This document shows positions 8,543 through 15,477 of a stretch of 49,043 nucleotides of DNA, one piece after another. The translations under genes and the position numbers were made by a program. The DNA lies in NCBI RefSeq assembly GCF_009380155.1, contig NZ_WHUV01000010.1, forward strand, positions 1 through 49,043. Direction: 5' to 3'. Each line of letters begins with the position of its first letter. The stretch's first letter is position 1. Under the pieces are notes generated by a model. The model was not told where the DNA came from and did not search any database. It saw nothing but the letters and a program-made list of their open reading frames with translations. This DNA comes from Pseudomonas piscis (GTDB lineage: Bacteria; Pseudomonadota; Gammaproteobacteria; Pseudomonadales; Pseudomonadaceae).

Positions 8543-9130
8543 ATGAGCAGCCGCCCGCGCGCCGAAATGATCGAAGCCACCCGCGCCAAGCTGATTGCCA
8601 GTGCCCGCCTGGCCTTTGCCCGCCTGGGCTACGCCAAGACTTCCATGGACGACCTGACCGCCGAAGCCGGGCTGACCCGAGGTGCCTTGTATCACCACTT
8701 CGGTGACAAGCAAGGCCTGCTGGCCGCAGTGGTGGAGCAGATCGACAGCGAGATGGACGCCCGCCTGGACCGAGTCAGCGACCAGGCCGGCGATCCCTGG
8801 GAAGGTTTTACCCGGCGCTGCCGGGCCTACCTGGAGATGGCCCAGGAGCCGGAAATCCGGCGCATCGTCCTGCAAGACGCCCGGGCCGTGCTCGGCGAAC
8901 GCCTGCCGGACCAGGAACACTGCATCGACTCCCTGGGCCGGCGCCTGCAAACCCTGGCCGAGGCCGGGATCATCAGCCCCGCGCCAAGCCAGGCCCTGGC
9001 CCGCCTGGTCAATGGCAGCCTGGTGGACACCGCGCTGTGGATCGCCGCCGACGCAGCGCCCGGACAACGCCTGGAACAAGCGCTGCTGGGCCTGGAACTG
9101 CTGCTGCGGGGATTGCGCGCCAAACCCTGA
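8543..9130 (+). CDS. TetR/AcrR family transcriptional regulator
   Basis: A 195-residue one-component repressor. The N-terminal helix-turn-helix is clear: LIASARLAFARLGYAKTSMD, then DLTAEAGLTRGALYHHFGDK and QGLLAAVVEQID. The C-terminal ligand domain is of the TetR C-terminal type with LPDQEHCIDSL. ATG 8543 follows GGAG; the frame stays open upstream but runs through both operator palindromes. It most likely senses a substrate of the divergent MFS pump and releases the palindromes at 8465-8512. The inducer cannot be read from sequence. Confidence 0.92.
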   Translation: MSSRPRAEMIEATRAKLIASARLAFARLGYAKTSMDDLTAEAGLTRGALYHHFGDKQGLLAAVVEQIDSEMDARLDRVSDQAGDPWEGFTRRCRAYLEMAQEPEIRRIVLQDARAVLGERLPDQEHCIDSLGRRLQTLAEAGIISPAPSQALARLVNGSLVDTALWIAADAAPGQRLEQALLGLELLLRGLRAKP

Positions 9131-9248
9131 AATGAACTCCCGAGACGCTGCGCAGGTCAGCTCAACAGAAGCCGGGCGTCCTCGCCTGGCCTGACCTTCG
9201 CCCCGCTCATCGCCTGTGGCATGGGCCTGAACCCGGAGTCTTGCGGCC

Positions 9249-11075
9249 ATGGCTGAGCAGCATCCTGCGACCCAGCGTCCCATCGACGCCCACGGCATCA
9301 TCGGCGACATGCGCAGCGCCGCCCTGGTGGACGACCAGGGCAGCATCGACTTCTTCTGCTGGCCGGAATTCGACAGCCCGACGATCTTCTGCGCCCTGCT
9401 GGACAGCCCCAGCGCCGGGATCTTCCAGCTGGCGCCAGCGCTGGCCAATGCCCGCCGCCAGCAGATCTACCTGCCCGACAGCAACGTCCTGCAGACCCGC
9501 TGGCTGGGCAACGAGGCGGTGGTGGAAGTCACCGACCTGCTGGCTATCGATGAAGACGTCGAGCTACTGCCGCTGCTGATCCGCCGGGTCCGGGTGGTCA
9601 GCGGCCAGGCCAGGCTGCACTTGCACTGCGCGCCACGGCTGGATTACGCCAGGGCCACCACCCAGGCACGGATGGACGGCGCCGCGGTGTGCTTCCAGGC
9701 CCCTGGCCAGCCCGGCCTGCGCCTGATGGGCGACCGGCCGCTGCAACTGGAACAGGACGCGGCCGTGGCCGAATTCGTGCTGGAACAAGGCCAGAGCGCC
9801 GAATTCATCCTCGGCGGCAGCGACGATCCGCGGGTGCAGTGCGGCGCCGGCGACCTGCACCTGAGCCGCACCCTGAGGTTCTGGCGCGATTGGATCGGGC
9901 GCTCCAACTACCGCGGGCGCTGGCGCGAGATGGTCAATCGCTCGGCCCTGGCGCTCAAGCTGCTGACCTCCAGGCGTCATGGCGCGATTCTCGCCGCGGC
10001 GACCTTCGGCCTGCCGGAAAGCCCGGGCGGGATACGCAACTGGGACTATCGCTACACCTGGGTGCGCGATGCTTCGTTCACCGTCTACGCCTTCATGCGC
10101 CTGGGCTACGTCGAGGAAGCCAACGCCTACATGCGCTGGCTGCGCGGGCGGGTCAGCGACTGCCATGGCAAGCCGACGAAACTCAACGTCCTGTATGGCA
10201 TCGACGGGCGCCAGGAGCTGCCGGAAGTGCAGCTTGCGCACCTGTCCGGCCACGGCGGCGCACAGCCGGTGCGCATCGGCAACCAGGCCTACGAACAAGT
10301 GCAGCTGGACATCTTCGGCGAGCTGCTGGATGCGGTGTACCTGGTGAACAAGTACGGCGAAGGGATCTCCCACGAGGGTTGGAAACACACGGTGCAGGTG
10401 GTGGACCGGGTGTGCGCCGGCTGGCAGCACAAGGATGTGGGAATCTGGGAGATGCGCGGCGAGCAGCATCACTTCCTGCATTCGCGGCTGATGTGCTGGG
10501 TGGCGGTGGACCGGGCCATCCGCCTGGCCTCCAAGCGCTCGCTGCCAGCGCCCTTCGCCCGCTGGGACCAGGCCCGCCAGGCCATCTACGACGACATCTG
10601 GAGCCAGTTCTGGAACGAAGAGCGCGGGCACTTCGTCCAGCACATCGGCAGCACCGCCCTGGACGGCTCGATGTTGTTGATGCCGCTGGTGCGTTTCGTC
10701 GGTGCCCGTGATCCACGCTGGCTGTCCACCCTGGAAGCCATCGAGAACAGCCTGGTGCGCGACGGCATGGTCTACCGCTACCGCAACGACGACAGCCGGA
10801 TCGACGGCCTGGACGGTACCGAGGGCGCGTTCGCCGCCTGCTCGTTCTGGTACGTCGAATGCCTGGCCCGGGCCGGGCGCCTGGAGCAGGCGCACCTGGA
10901 GTTCGAGCAATTGCTGCGTTATGCCAACCCCCTGGGCCTGTACGCCGAGGAGTTCGACCCCCACGGCCGCCACTTGGGCAATACGCCCCAGGCCCTGACC
11001 CACCTGGCGCTGATCAGCGCGGCCTGCTTCCTCGATCGGCGCTTGAGCGGCGACAAGGAGGTCTGGCAACCTTGA
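9249..11075 (+). CDS. Glycoside hydrolase family 15 protein (glucoamylase/trehalase-like)
   Basis: A 608-residue cytoplasmic GH15 enzyme; the family hydrolyses alpha-glucosidic bonds of starch-type glucans or trehalose. The N-terminal beta-sandwich shows IIGDMRSAALVDDQGSID and FCWPEFDSPTIFCALLD, and the (alpha/alpha)6 barrel has GIRNWDYRYTWVRDASF. The two expected catalytic acids are visible: Glu401 in GIWEMRGE and Glu567/568 in YAEEFDP. There is no signal peptide. The start at ATG 9249 has only a weak ribosome site. It stands alone between a TetR gene and a VOC gene. Trehalase versus glucan hydrolase cannot be settled by eye. Confidence 0.92.
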   Translation: MAEQHPATQRPIDAHGIIGDMRSAALVDDQGSIDFFCWPEFDSPTIFCALLDSPSAGIFQLAPALANARRQQIYLPDSNVLQTRWLGNEAVVEVTDLLAIDEDVELLPLLIRRVRVVSGQARLHLHCAPRLDYARATTQARMDGAAVCFQAPGQPGLRLMGDRPLQLEQDAAVAEFVLEQGQSAEFILGGSDDPRVQCGAGDLHLSRTLRFWRDWIGRSNYRGRWREMVNRSALALKLLTSRRHGAILAAATFGLPESPGGIRNWDYRYTWVRDASFTVYAFMRLGYVEEANAYMRWLRGRVSDCHGKPTKLNVLYGIDGRQELPEVQLAHLSGHGGAQPVRIGNQAYEQVQLDIFGELLDAVYLVNKYGEGISHEGWKHTVQVVDRVCAGWQHKDVGIWEMRGEQHHFLHSRLMCWVAVDRAIRLASKRSLPAPFARWDQARQAIYDDIWSQFWNEERGHFVQHIGSTALDGSMLLMPLVRFVGARDPRWLSTLEAIENSLVRDGMVYRYRNDDSRIDGLDGTEGAFAACSFWYVECLARAGRLEQAHLEFEQLLRYANPLGLYAEEFDPHGRHLGNTPQALTHLALISAACFLDRRLSGDKEVWQP

Positions 11076-11127
11076 GCGCCGCCTGTGAGCACAGGCACCC
11101 TCCTCCCCCGGCCCAATGGATGTGCCC

Positions 11128-11496
11128 ATGCCCGACTCACCGATCATCGCCGTGATGATCCATGCCGCCGACTGGCGCGCCGCCACCGACTGGTACGCCC
11201 AGGCGTTTCCCCTGGCCCGCCGGGTGCGGCATGAGCCCGACGATTTCGGGCACCTGCAACTGGGCGAGCTGGCGCTGGAAATCGTCCCCAGCGACGCCAA
11301 GGTCGGCCAGGGCCCGGCGGGCAGCGTGGTGTACTGGCGCGTCGCCGATCTGCCCGGCGAGCTGCAGCGCCTGGAGGCCCTGGGCGGCCGCTTGTATCGC
11401 GGCCCCATGGCCATCGAAGGTGGCGAGTGGATCTGCCAGGTGCAGGATCCCTGGGGCAACTGCATCGGCCTGCGCCAGCCGGCGCCCTTGGCCTGA
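11128..11496 (+). CDS. VOC family (glyoxalase/bleomycin resistance fold) protein
   Basis: A 122-residue single-domain protein of the vicinal oxygen chelate fold. Visible signs are the opening IIAVMIHAADWRAATDWYAQAF, the central GSVVYWRVADLPGELQRLEALGG and the closing DPWGNCIGLRQP, which contains the usual DP-x-GN turn. A metal-binding Glu is seen in ELALEIVPSD. An alternative ATG lies four codons upstream at 11116; 11128 gives the more typical N-terminus. The substrate is unknown. It follows the GH15 gene by 52 bases and may be cotranscribed with it. Confidence 0.85.
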   Translation: MPDSPIIAVMIHAADWRAATDWYAQAFPLARRVRHEPDDFGHLQLGELALEIVPSDAKVGQGPAGSVVYWRVADLPGELQRLEALGGRLYRGPMAIEGGEWICQVQDPWGNCIGLRQPAPLA

Positions 11497-11617
11497 GGTG
11501 AAAAATGGCGCACCTCTTTCAAGCAGCGTGTCCACAGCACCGACCTGCAAGTGAAGCCGGTGCGGCGAGCGACACCGCGCTAGAATCCGCCCCTCGACTT
11601 TCCCCTGGGGCCCCCTC

Positions 11618-12004
11618 ATGAGCCTGGAGTTGCACCTTGAAGCCGACAAACGCCTGACCACGGCGCTGCTCGGCCGTCTGCTGGAGGGTCTTGCGGGAGC
11701 CGAAATGGCCCCAGCGTCCGGAGGCCTGCAGGCGACCTTCCCATCAGGGCTGAGCCTTGACAACGAGGATTCGAACCTGGAGCCCGAAATCCGCGCCGAA
11801 GACCGCAAAGGCTGCGACTTCGCCGTCGGCCTGCGCTGCTACTTGCGCATCAAGGGCCCCGAACCCGAGGGCCACAGCGCCCTGGATGACCTGCGACGAC
11901 TGCTGGACAGCATTGCCCAGAACAGCGAGGCGCTGTTCATCCTCTCGTTCCAGTACGAATCCACGCTCTACTGGCGCGACGCCGACGGTCTGCATGAAGC
12001 CTGA
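11618..12004 (+). CDS. Hypothetical protein, 128 aa, acidic
   Basis: I do not recognise this family. The product is soluble and acidic, without signal peptide or membrane segment. The C-terminal half shows mixed hydrophobic strands (ALFILSFQYESTLYWRDADG) that suggest a small alpha/beta fold. The start ATG 11618 follows GGGGCCCCC, with no strong Shine-Dalgarno. The next gene begins 32 bases later on the same strand, so the two small genes may be one transcript. Size, acidity and pairing with a small exported protein are weakly like immunity proteins, but no toxin is nearby. Confidence 0.7.
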   Translation: MSLELHLEADKRLTTALLGRLLEGLAGAEMAPASGGLQATFPSGLSLDNEDSNLEPEIRAEDRKGCDFAVGLRCYLRIKGPEPEGHSALDDLRRLLDSIAQNSEALFILSFQYESTLYWRDADGLHEA

Positions 12005-12036
12005 GCCACGAAACCACCACGAGTGACACCACCCCG

Positions 12037-12489
12037 ATGAAAACACTGGTCGCCCTGTTTGCCCTGCTGTTCAGCAACGTCGCCCTGTGCGCCTCGTTCA
12101 GCGACTCCCCCGAAGCTCTGGTGCGCCAGTTCATTGCCGACTATCAGCAGTGGAGCGACAACGCCAGCGCACGCCAGCCGGTGGACGCGCCCCTGCAATC
12201 GCTCGACCTGGCGCAGCAGGAGTACGCCCGGTTGCTGGCCAAGTTCTGCCTGCCGGGCTTCCAGGGCCAGCCGATTGCCTTCACCTCCCCGGCCAGCCAC
12301 GGCACGGGCTATGAGCAAGTTCTCTCGAGCAGCCGTACCGGTGATCGCGCGCTGGTGAAAACCCGGGCGATCACGCCCGGTACGGGGTTTGCCGCCGATT
12401 ACCACTACCAGCTGATCTTCCGTGACCAGCGCTGGTACCTCAGCGAAGTGTTCTACGTGGACGATGAGGGCCAGTACGAATCGCTGTAG
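12037..12489 (+). CDS. Small exported protein, NTF2/DUF3828-like
   Basis: A 150-residue protein with a clear Sec signal peptide: a Lys near the N-terminus, the hydrophobic core LVALFALLFSNVALC and likely cleavage after CA-S. The mature part begins DSPEALVRQFIADYQQW and ends YHYQLIFRDQRWYLSEVFYVDDEG. This pattern (helix, then curved sheet ending in an R-x-W-Y-L strand) resembles secreted NTF2-like or DUF3828 proteins. It is likely periplasmic. No catalytic residues are recognised and the assignment is tentative. Confidence 0.72.
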   Translation: MKTLVALFALLFSNVALCASFSDSPEALVRQFIADYQQWSDNASARQPVDAPLQSLDLAQQEYARLLAKFCLPGFQGQPIAFTSPASHGTGYEQVLSSSRTGDRALVKTRAITPGTGFAADYHYQLIFRDQRWYLSEVFYVDDEGQYESL

Positions 12490-12548
12490 ATCACCTGCAA
12501 GCCATTTTTACGCTAGGGTGTTGCGAGCCACCGAACTCCGGAGTCGCC

Positions 12549-13454
12549 ATGCCCAGCCCAGCCGCCCTGCATCACGCCACCACTGCCAGCCTGCATATCG
12601 CCTACGAGGAACACGGCCCGCGTGGGGGCGAGCCGGTGATCCTGCTGCACGGTTTTCCCTACGATCCACGGGCCTACGACGAGATCGCCCCGCCCCTGGC
12701 CGAACGCGGTTATCGAGTGATCGTGCCGTACTTGCGCGGCTATGGGCCGACGCGCTTCACCCACCCGGGGATCATGCGCTCCGGGCAACAGGCGGCACTG
12801 GCCCAGGACCTGCTGGAGCTGATGGATGCCCTGCAACTGCCCACGGCCACCCTGGCCGGCTACGACTGGGGCGGACGCGCAGCGTGCATCGTCGCGGCAC
12901 TCTGGCCGCACCGGGTGCGCGGCCTGATGAGCGCCGACGGCTACAACATCCAGGACATCGCCAAGGCCTGTGAGCCCCGGGCTCCGGAAACCGAGCTGCG
13001 GCTCTGGTACCAGTACTACTTCAATACCCAGCGCGGGGTGGACGGCCTGCGCGCCAACCGCCGGGAATTCTGCGAGCTGCTGTGGCGCCTGTGGTCGCCG
13101 ACCTGGCAACAAGGGCCCGGGCTCTATGGGTTGAGCGCGCCGTCCTTGGACAACCCGGATTTCGTCGAGGTGGTGATCCACTCCTATCGTCATCGCTTCG
13201 GCTACGCCCCGGGCGATCCGGCGCTGGAACCCATCGAGCAGGCACTGCTGGCCCAGCCGCCGATCCAGGTGCCGACCATCGCCCTGTGCGGCGCCGACGA
13301 TGGCGTCGGCGCGCCACTGGTGCCGGACCCCGACGGCCCGCAGTTCACCCGCGGTTATGAACGGCGGATCTTGCCCGGGGTCGGCCACAACGTGCCCCAG
13401 GAGGCGCCGCAAGCCACCCTCGAGGCCCTGCTGGAGCTGCTGCAAGACGCTTGA
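12549..13454 (+). CDS. Alpha/beta hydrolase, epoxide-hydrolase/haloalkane-dehalogenase type
   Basis: A 301-residue soluble hydrolase. The oxyanion loop is LLHGFPYDPRAYDE. The nucleophile elbow is GYDWGG with Asp106, so it is of the Asp-nucleophile type (epoxide hydrolases and dehalogenases) rather than a Ser esterase. The catalytic His is His280 in GVGHNVPQEAP, and the cap region contains the Tyr-rich LWYQYYFNTQRGVDG. ATG 12549 follows GGAG at good spacing. It is followed by an operon on the same strand after a 77-base gap with a TACACT -10-like element, so it is probably a separate unit. The substrate is unknown. Confidence 0.88.
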   Translation: MPSPAALHHATTASLHIAYEEHGPRGGEPVILLHGFPYDPRAYDEIAPPLAERGYRVIVPYLRGYGPTRFTHPGIMRSGQQAALAQDLLELMDALQLPTATLAGYDWGGRAACIVAALWPHRVRGLMSADGYNIQDIAKACEPRAPETELRLWYQYYFNTQRGVDGLRANRREFCELLWRLWSPTWQQGPGLYGLSAPSLDNPDFVEVVIHSYRHRFGYAPGDPALEPIEQALLAQPPIQVPTIALCGADDGVGAPLVPDPDGPQFTRGYERRILPGVGHNVPQEAPQATLEALLELLQDA

Positions 13455-13531
13455 AGAGCGCGACTGGCGCACGCCATGGCGGGGGAAAAATCGGTACACT
13501 GCGCGGCCTCGATCCCCCCACAGGACATGGA

Positions 13532-14005
13532 ATGTTATCCGCCGCCTCTTCTTCACGCCCTGGCCTGCGCCGGGGCCTGGTGCTCTGGCTGTACGCCGCC
13601 GGCGCCGGCCACTTGCTCGCCGGCCTACTGCTGACCTGGGCCGGCCACCAGGCGCTGTTCAACGACTACCTGGCCACTATCGAACAAGCCTTCTGGGGCG
13701 CCGCCGCCCCGGCGCCGGCCCGGGCCCAGCAGGTCTGGTGGCTGGGCCTGTTCGGCGCCACCCTGCAAAGCTACGCCCTGTACCTGCTGGCTCTGGTGTA
13801 CCTGGGCGATCGCCTGCGCGCGCCGGCGGCCTGGGCCTGGCTGATGGCCGGGATCGTCCTCTGGGCGCCCCAGGACATGTGGCTGTCCTGGCAGGTGGGC
13901 ATGTCGTCCCATCTGTGGATCGACAGCTTCGCCCTGCTGGTACTGCTACCACCTTTGGCCTGGCTGTACCGCCACGACCGCCTTACCTCTCGCTCTCTTT
14001 CGTAA
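13532..14005 (+). CDS. Small inner-membrane protein, about four TM segments, unknown
   Basis: A 157-residue hydrophobic protein with segments near GLVLWLYAAGAGHLLAGLLL, WWLGLFGATLQSYALYLLAL, WAWLMAGIVLWAPQDMWL and DSFALLVLLPPLAWLY. No family is recognised. ATG 13532 follows AGGA; the upstream in-frame codons lack a ribosome site. It is the first gene of a tight three-gene operon: the next gene starts 15 bases after its stop, and its TAA overlaps that gene's Shine-Dalgarno. It may be a membrane partner for the SDR and the hydrolase-dikinase fusion encoded downstream. Confidence 0.78.
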   Translation: MLSAASSSRPGLRRGLVLWLYAAGAGHLLAGLLLTWAGHQALFNDYLATIEQAFWGAAAPAPARAQQVWWLGLFGATLQSYALYLLALVYLGDRLRAPAAWAWLMAGIVLWAPQDMWLSWQVGMSSHLWIDSFALLVLLPPLAWLYRHDRLTSRSLS

Positions 14006-14020
14006 AAGGATTTCATCATC

Positions 14021-15463
14021 GTGGCTGACTTGCCGTTCCTGCAGTGGGCCGTCGCCCTGCTGCTCGCCCAAGGGGTGCTGGGCGCCCTGGACACCCTCTA
14101 CCACCACGAACTCACCGTGGCCCTGCCGCAACGCCACAGCGCGCGCAAGGAACTGAGCATCCATGCCCTGCGCTCGTGCTTCTACGGCGTGCTGTTCATG
14201 GGCATCGCCCACCTGGCGTTCCAGGGCATCTGGGCGCTGGTGATCGCGCTGCTGTTCGCCCTGGAGATCGGCCTGACCCTGTGGGACTTCGTGGTCGAGG
14301 ACCGCAGCCGCAAGCTGCCGGCCATCGAGCGCATCATGCACACGGTGCTGGCGATCAACGCCGGCGCCTTCTTCGCCTTGTACGGCCTGCAACTGCTGGA
14401 ATGGTCGCGCTTGCCCAGCGCCCTGACCCCTATCGACCTGGGCTGGCAGGGCTGGGCCCTGAGCCTGTTCGCCGTGGGCGTGAGCGCCTCGGGGATTCGC
14501 GATGGCCTGGCGGCCCTGCGCCTGCAACGCCAGGGGCAGGCGATCAATCCGTTCACCGGCGGCGCAGGCAAGCGGGTGCTGGTCACCGGCGGCACCGGCT
14601 TCATCGGCGAAGCGCTGGTCAACCAGTTGCTCGACGCCGGCCACACGGTCAGCGTGCTGGCCCGGGACCCCTTGCGCGCCGCCTACCTGTTCGACGGTCG
14701 CGCCCGCTGCCTGCGCTCCCTGGACAAGCTGGGCCATGGCGAAGCGTTCGACGTGATCATCAACCTGGCCGGCGCCCCGGTGGCCGGGCCGCGCTGGTCG
14801 GCCAAGCGCCAGGCACAACTGCTGGCCAGCCGGGTCGGCACCACCGAAGGCCTGCTCAATTGGCTGCAACACGCCCAGCACAAGCCGGCGCTGTGGATCC
14901 AGGCCTCGGCCATCGGCTTCTACGGGGTGCGCGATGCCAGCCAGGAACTGGATGAAGACGCCGCGCGCGGCGAAGGCTTCATGGCGGATTTGTGCGCTCG
15001 CTGGGAGTCCTCGGCCGAGCCCGCCAAACGCTTCGGCGTACGCCAGGTGGTGCTGCGCCTGGGTATCGTGTTCGGCCCCGGCGGCGCCCTCAAGCCGTTG
15101 CTGATGCCCTTCTACTTCGGTTTTGGCGGGCGCATGGGCGATGGTCGGCAGATCATGAGCTGGGTGCACCGCGACGATGTGCTGCAAGTGATGGCCCGCG
15201 CCATGCGCGATGAATCCCTGGAGGGCACCTACAACCTGGTGGCCCCGGATGCCGTGAGCCAGGGGCAGTTCGCCGACAGCGTCGGCCAGTTGCTCAAGCG
15301 CCCGGTATGGCTGCATGTACCCGCAGCGCCGGTGCGGGCCCTGGCCGGGGAAATGGCCCAGCTGTTCTTCGATGGCCAGAAGGTGGTGCCGGCGCGGCTG
15401 TTGCAGGCCGGCTACCGCTTCCGCTACCCGACCCTGGACAGCGCCCTGCGCGACCTGGCCTGA
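14021..15463 (+). CDS. Membrane-anchored TIGR01777-type NAD(P)-dependent epimerase/SDR
   Basis: A 480-residue two-part protein. Residues 1 to about 175 form a membrane domain of roughly four TM helices carrying His and Glu residues at helix ends (LYHHELTV, SIHALR, IAHLAF, RIMHTVL). Residues from about 185 are an extended SDR of the TIGR01777/SDR39U1 class: Rossmann motif VLVTGGTGFIGEALV, NLAGAPVAG, QASAIGFYG with the active Tyr, LRLGIVFGPGGALKPLLMPF, and a C-terminal DUF1731-like end (VVPARLLQAGYRFRYPTLDSAL). Typical family members are about 300 residues without the membrane part. Start is GTG 14021 after AAAGGA. It is the middle gene of the 13.5-17.9 kb operon. It probably reduces or epimerises a lipid-like or membrane-associated substrate; that is inference. 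Confidence 0.88.
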   Translation: MADLPFLQWAVALLLAQGVLGALDTLYHHELTVALPQRHSARKELSIHALRSCFYGVLFMGIAHLAFQGIWALVIALLFALEIGLTLWDFVVEDRSRKLPAIERIMHTVLAINAGAFFALYGLQLLEWSRLPSALTPIDLGWQGWALSLFAVGVSASGIRDGLAALRLQRQGQAINPFTGGAGKRVLVTGGTGFIGEALVNQLLDAGHTVSVLARDPLRAAYLFDGRARCLRSLDKLGHGEAFDVIINLAGAPVAGPRWSAKRQAQLLASRVGTTEGLLNWLQHAQHKPALWIQASAIGFYGVRDASQELDEDAARGEGFMADLCARWESSAEPAKRFGVRQVVLRLGIVFGPGGALKPLLMPFYFGFGGRMGDGRQIMSWVHRDDVLQVMARAMRDESLEGTYNLVAPDAVSQGQFADSVGQLLKRPVWLHVPAAPVRALAGEMAQLFFDGQKVVPARLLQAGYRFRYPTLDSALRDLA

Positions 15464-15477
15464 ACCGAGGAGCCTCG

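Noticed and set aside
9564..11540. 658-codon open frame on the minus strand, antisense to the GH15 gene
   Set aside because: Its translation is low-complexity and matches no fold; the plus strand has a clear enzyme with catalytic residues. GC-rich third positions create such frames.
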